A stretch of 64,000 nucleotides of DNA from JARRKC01 sp037388505 (GTDB lineage: Bacteria; Acidobacteriota; UBA6911; RPQK01; JAPXNP01), in the NCBI GenBank assembly GCA_037388505.1, contig JARRKC010000022.1:5512-69511 (forward strand), written 5' to 3'. A program made the translations under genes and the position numbers. The stretch's first letter is position 1. Each line of letters opens with the position of its first letter. The notes beneath the pieces are model-generated. The model made no database searches. It was not told the DNA's origin and saw only the letters and a program-made list of their open reading frames with translations. Below are positions 62,864 through 64,000 of this stretch, piece after piece.

Positions 62864-63193
62864 ATGGTCAGTCTAACTGAAAAAGCTCAAGTCAAGGTCC
62901 GGGAGGCAATTGCTGCGCAAGAGGACGCCGATCAATACACGGGGATTCGTGTGGCCGTCGTCGGCGGCGGATGTTCCGGGTTCCAGTATGCGATGAAACT
63001 CGAGGAAAGTGGTCGTGAAGGCGATCACGTGGTTTCGGTCGATGGTTTCCAGATCTATGTGGATGAGCAGAGCATGCTGTATCTCGACGGGACCGAAATC
63101 GACTTCGTCGAGACTCCGCAGGGATCGGGTTTCAAGTTCAGCAACCCCAACGTCAAGAGCACTTGTGGCTGCGGCGAGTCCTTCAAAGCTTAG
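62864..63193 (+). CDS. A-type iron-sulfur carrier (IscA/ErpA/SufA family)
   Basis: A 109-residue HesB-like scaffold or carrier that delivers Fe-S clusters to apo-proteins. Starts at ATG 62864, with GGAGG upstream although at a long 12-base spacing; an in-frame start at 62804 would add 20 residues. The three cluster-binding cysteines are present: Cys37 in VVGGGCSGFQY and Cys101, Cys103 in CGCGESF. Its place after moaA fits delivery to the radical-SAM clusters. Which of the ErpA/IscA/SufA names applies cannot be decided. Confidence 0.92.
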   Translation: MVSLTEKAQVKVREAIAAQEDADQYTGIRVAVVGGGCSGFQYAMKLEESGREGDHVVSVDGFQIYVDEQSMLYLDGTEIDFVETPQGSGFKFSNPNVKSTCGCGESFKA

Positions 63194-63233
63194 CCACCCT
63201 GTGCCCGTCTTTTCCCCTGAATGAGGTTTAGCG

Positions 63234-63584
63234 ATGATCTGGCCGTTTCGACGGCCGGGCGCGTCCATGCGGCGGATGACGCCCACGGAGGCCCGGCAGG
63301 AGCTTCACCGCGACGATGTTGTCCTGTTGGACGTTCGGGAGGACTTTGAATTCCGGCACTGTCGGATCGACGGTGCGGTTCACATTCCATTGCGGCAATT
63401 GCTGCAGGGAGGGGAGAGCGCACTCGATCCGGACAAGGAGATCATCTGTTATTGCCACCATGGATTCCGGAGCCGGCGCGCGGCTCAGTATCTGCTCACA
63501 AGGGGGTTCACAAAGGTGGCGAATCTAGCGGGCGGCATCGAGGCGTGGTCGAAAGAAGTCGACCACGACGTTCCCACCTATTAG
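63234..63584 (+). CDS. Rhodanese-domain sulfurtransferase
   Basis: A 116-residue single-domain rhodanese. Opening MTPTEARQEL, VVLLDVREDFEFRHCRIDGAVHIPL, and the active loop CYCHHGFRS with Cys74, ending in LAGGIEAWSKEV. Likely moves persulfide sulfur, in keeping with the Fe-S carrier and MoaA genes just before it. Spacing to the carrier gene is 40 bp, so one operon is plausible. The downstream hairpin array may end it. Confidence 0.9.
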   Translation: MIWPFRRPGASMRRMTPTEARQELHRDDVVLLDVREDFEFRHCRIDGAVHIPLRQLLQGGESALDPDKEIICYCHHGFRSRRAAQYLLTRGFTKVANLAGGIEAWSKEVDHDVPTY

Positions 63585-63597
63585 TGGCTCTGCCCAG

Positions 63598-64000
63598 CGT
63601 CGTGTCGTGGTGGTTCCCCTTCGGCGTCGTGCCGTCGTGGTGAGTCCTCGCCGAAGCGACCAGTGAGAATTCACCACGACGCCACAACGAGCGACACGTC
63701 GTGCCCGTTGTGGTTGCCCCGGCGTCGTGCCGTTGTGGTGACTCCTCGTCGAATCGACCAGGGAGAATTCACCACGACGCCACAGCGAGCGCCACATCGT
63801 GCCCGTCGTGGTTCGTCCCCGGCGTCGTGCCGTTGTGGTGACTCCTCGTCGAATCGACCAGGGAGAATTCACCACGACGGCACAACGAGCGACACGTCGT
63901 GCCCGTTGTGGTTGCCCCGGCGTCGTGCCGTCGTGGTGAGTCCTCGTCGAATCGACCAGGGAGAATTCACCACGACGCCACAACGAGCGCCACGTCGTGC
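63598..64000 (+). repeat. Tandem hairpin array, ~98-100-bp period (continues past window end)
   Basis: Unit starts (GGCGTCGTGCC) lie at 63623, 63721, 63821 and 63919. Each unit contains arms GTGCCGTYGTGGTGA and TCACCACGACGGCAC around CTCCTCGTCGAATCGACCAG-type loop text with inner CTCC/GGAG and GTCG-AAT-CGAC stems. The arms and the inner CTCC/GGAG idea match the 71-bp array at 31.1 kb. The array runs off the right edge. Reading frames crossing it are stop-free by composition, not coding. Confidence 0.85.

Noticed and set aside
63598..64000. CRISPR array at right edge
   Set aside because: The ~98-bp periodic units are almost identical throughout, without variable spacers.

Overview
The window is 64 kb of GC-rich, gene-dense bacterial chromosome. 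It holds about 45 protein genes (one of them a degraded pseudogene), one tRNA and several families of palindromic repeats. I see no phage, plasmid, insertion-sequence transposase or CRISPR array. A large FtsX/MacB-type orphan permease of the acidobacterial (ADOP) type, many secreted beta-propeller (PD40) proteins, a tricorn protease, an M1 lipoprotein peptidase, an RND efflux operon and an HtrA protease together suggest a Gram-negative organism, most likely Acidobacteriota. That placement is an inference from gene content. A run of seven N inside the RND pump gene shows a scaffolded draft or metagenome assembly.

Layout. 0-7.3 kb: a glycan-degradation neighbourhood, with the end of an unidentified carbohydrate-enzyme-like protein, a secreted beta-domain protein on the minus strand, a GH43 glycosidase and a sialate O-acetylesterase-like enzyme. 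7.3-13.7 kb: the ADOP permease bracketed by two copies of a hairpin repeat, then a decayed metallo-beta-lactamase gene, a PD40 propeller protein, and a metallo-beta-lactamase/PD40 fusion whose propeller half is a recent duplicate of the preceding gene. 13.7-14.8 kb: three copies of a ~70-bp REP-like element, then tRNA-Gly(CCC). 14.8-21.3 kb: a glutamine amidotransferase, HtrA/DegP, a histidine kinase/sigma-54 activator pair, and an EamA exporter. 21.5-27.9 kb: a complete tripartite RND efflux operon (outer membrane factor, adaptor, pump) followed by a DUF2892 membrane protein. 27.9-31.1 kb: a glucuronokinase-like GHMP kinase overlapping galU, divergent from a Gfo/Idh/MocA oxidoreductase. 31.1-31.4 kb: a four-unit 71-bp hairpin array.

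31.4-41.6 kb: a c-type cytochrome, a tricorn protease, a DUF1614/AlaX pair, and a tightly coupled three-gene operon of NCS1 permease, 58-residue membrane protein and M1 peptidase lipoprotein. 41.7-49.6 kb: a secreted hypothetical protein, GT2 glycosyltransferase, FkbM methyltransferase, a response regulator with an HD-GYP domain, an exported RraA-like protein with class II aldolase, and a CHRD-domain secreted protein behind a long structured leader. 49.7-57.3 kb: an aminotransferase with its own Lrp/AsnC regulator, CutC, a GNAT enzyme, an exported methyltransferase, a beta-CASP metallo-hydrolase and transketolase. 57.5-63.6 kb: a giant penicillin-acylase-family protein, MoaA, an A-type Fe-S carrier and a rhodanese. 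The right edge runs into a second hairpin array (~98-100-bp period) that shares its architecture with the 31-kb array.

Themes: secreted peptide and glycan turnover (tricorn, M1, acylase, GH43, acetylesterase), envelope stress and efflux (HtrA, kinase/activator, RND), nucleotide-sugar and polysaccharide work (galU, GHMP kinase, GT2, FkbM), and Fe-S/molybdopterin assembly. Three secreted proteins (2.1, 48.1 and 57.5 kb) appear to share the same C-terminal beta-rich module. The most unusual non-coding content is the set of unrelated-looking but strongly palindromic intergenic repeat families.
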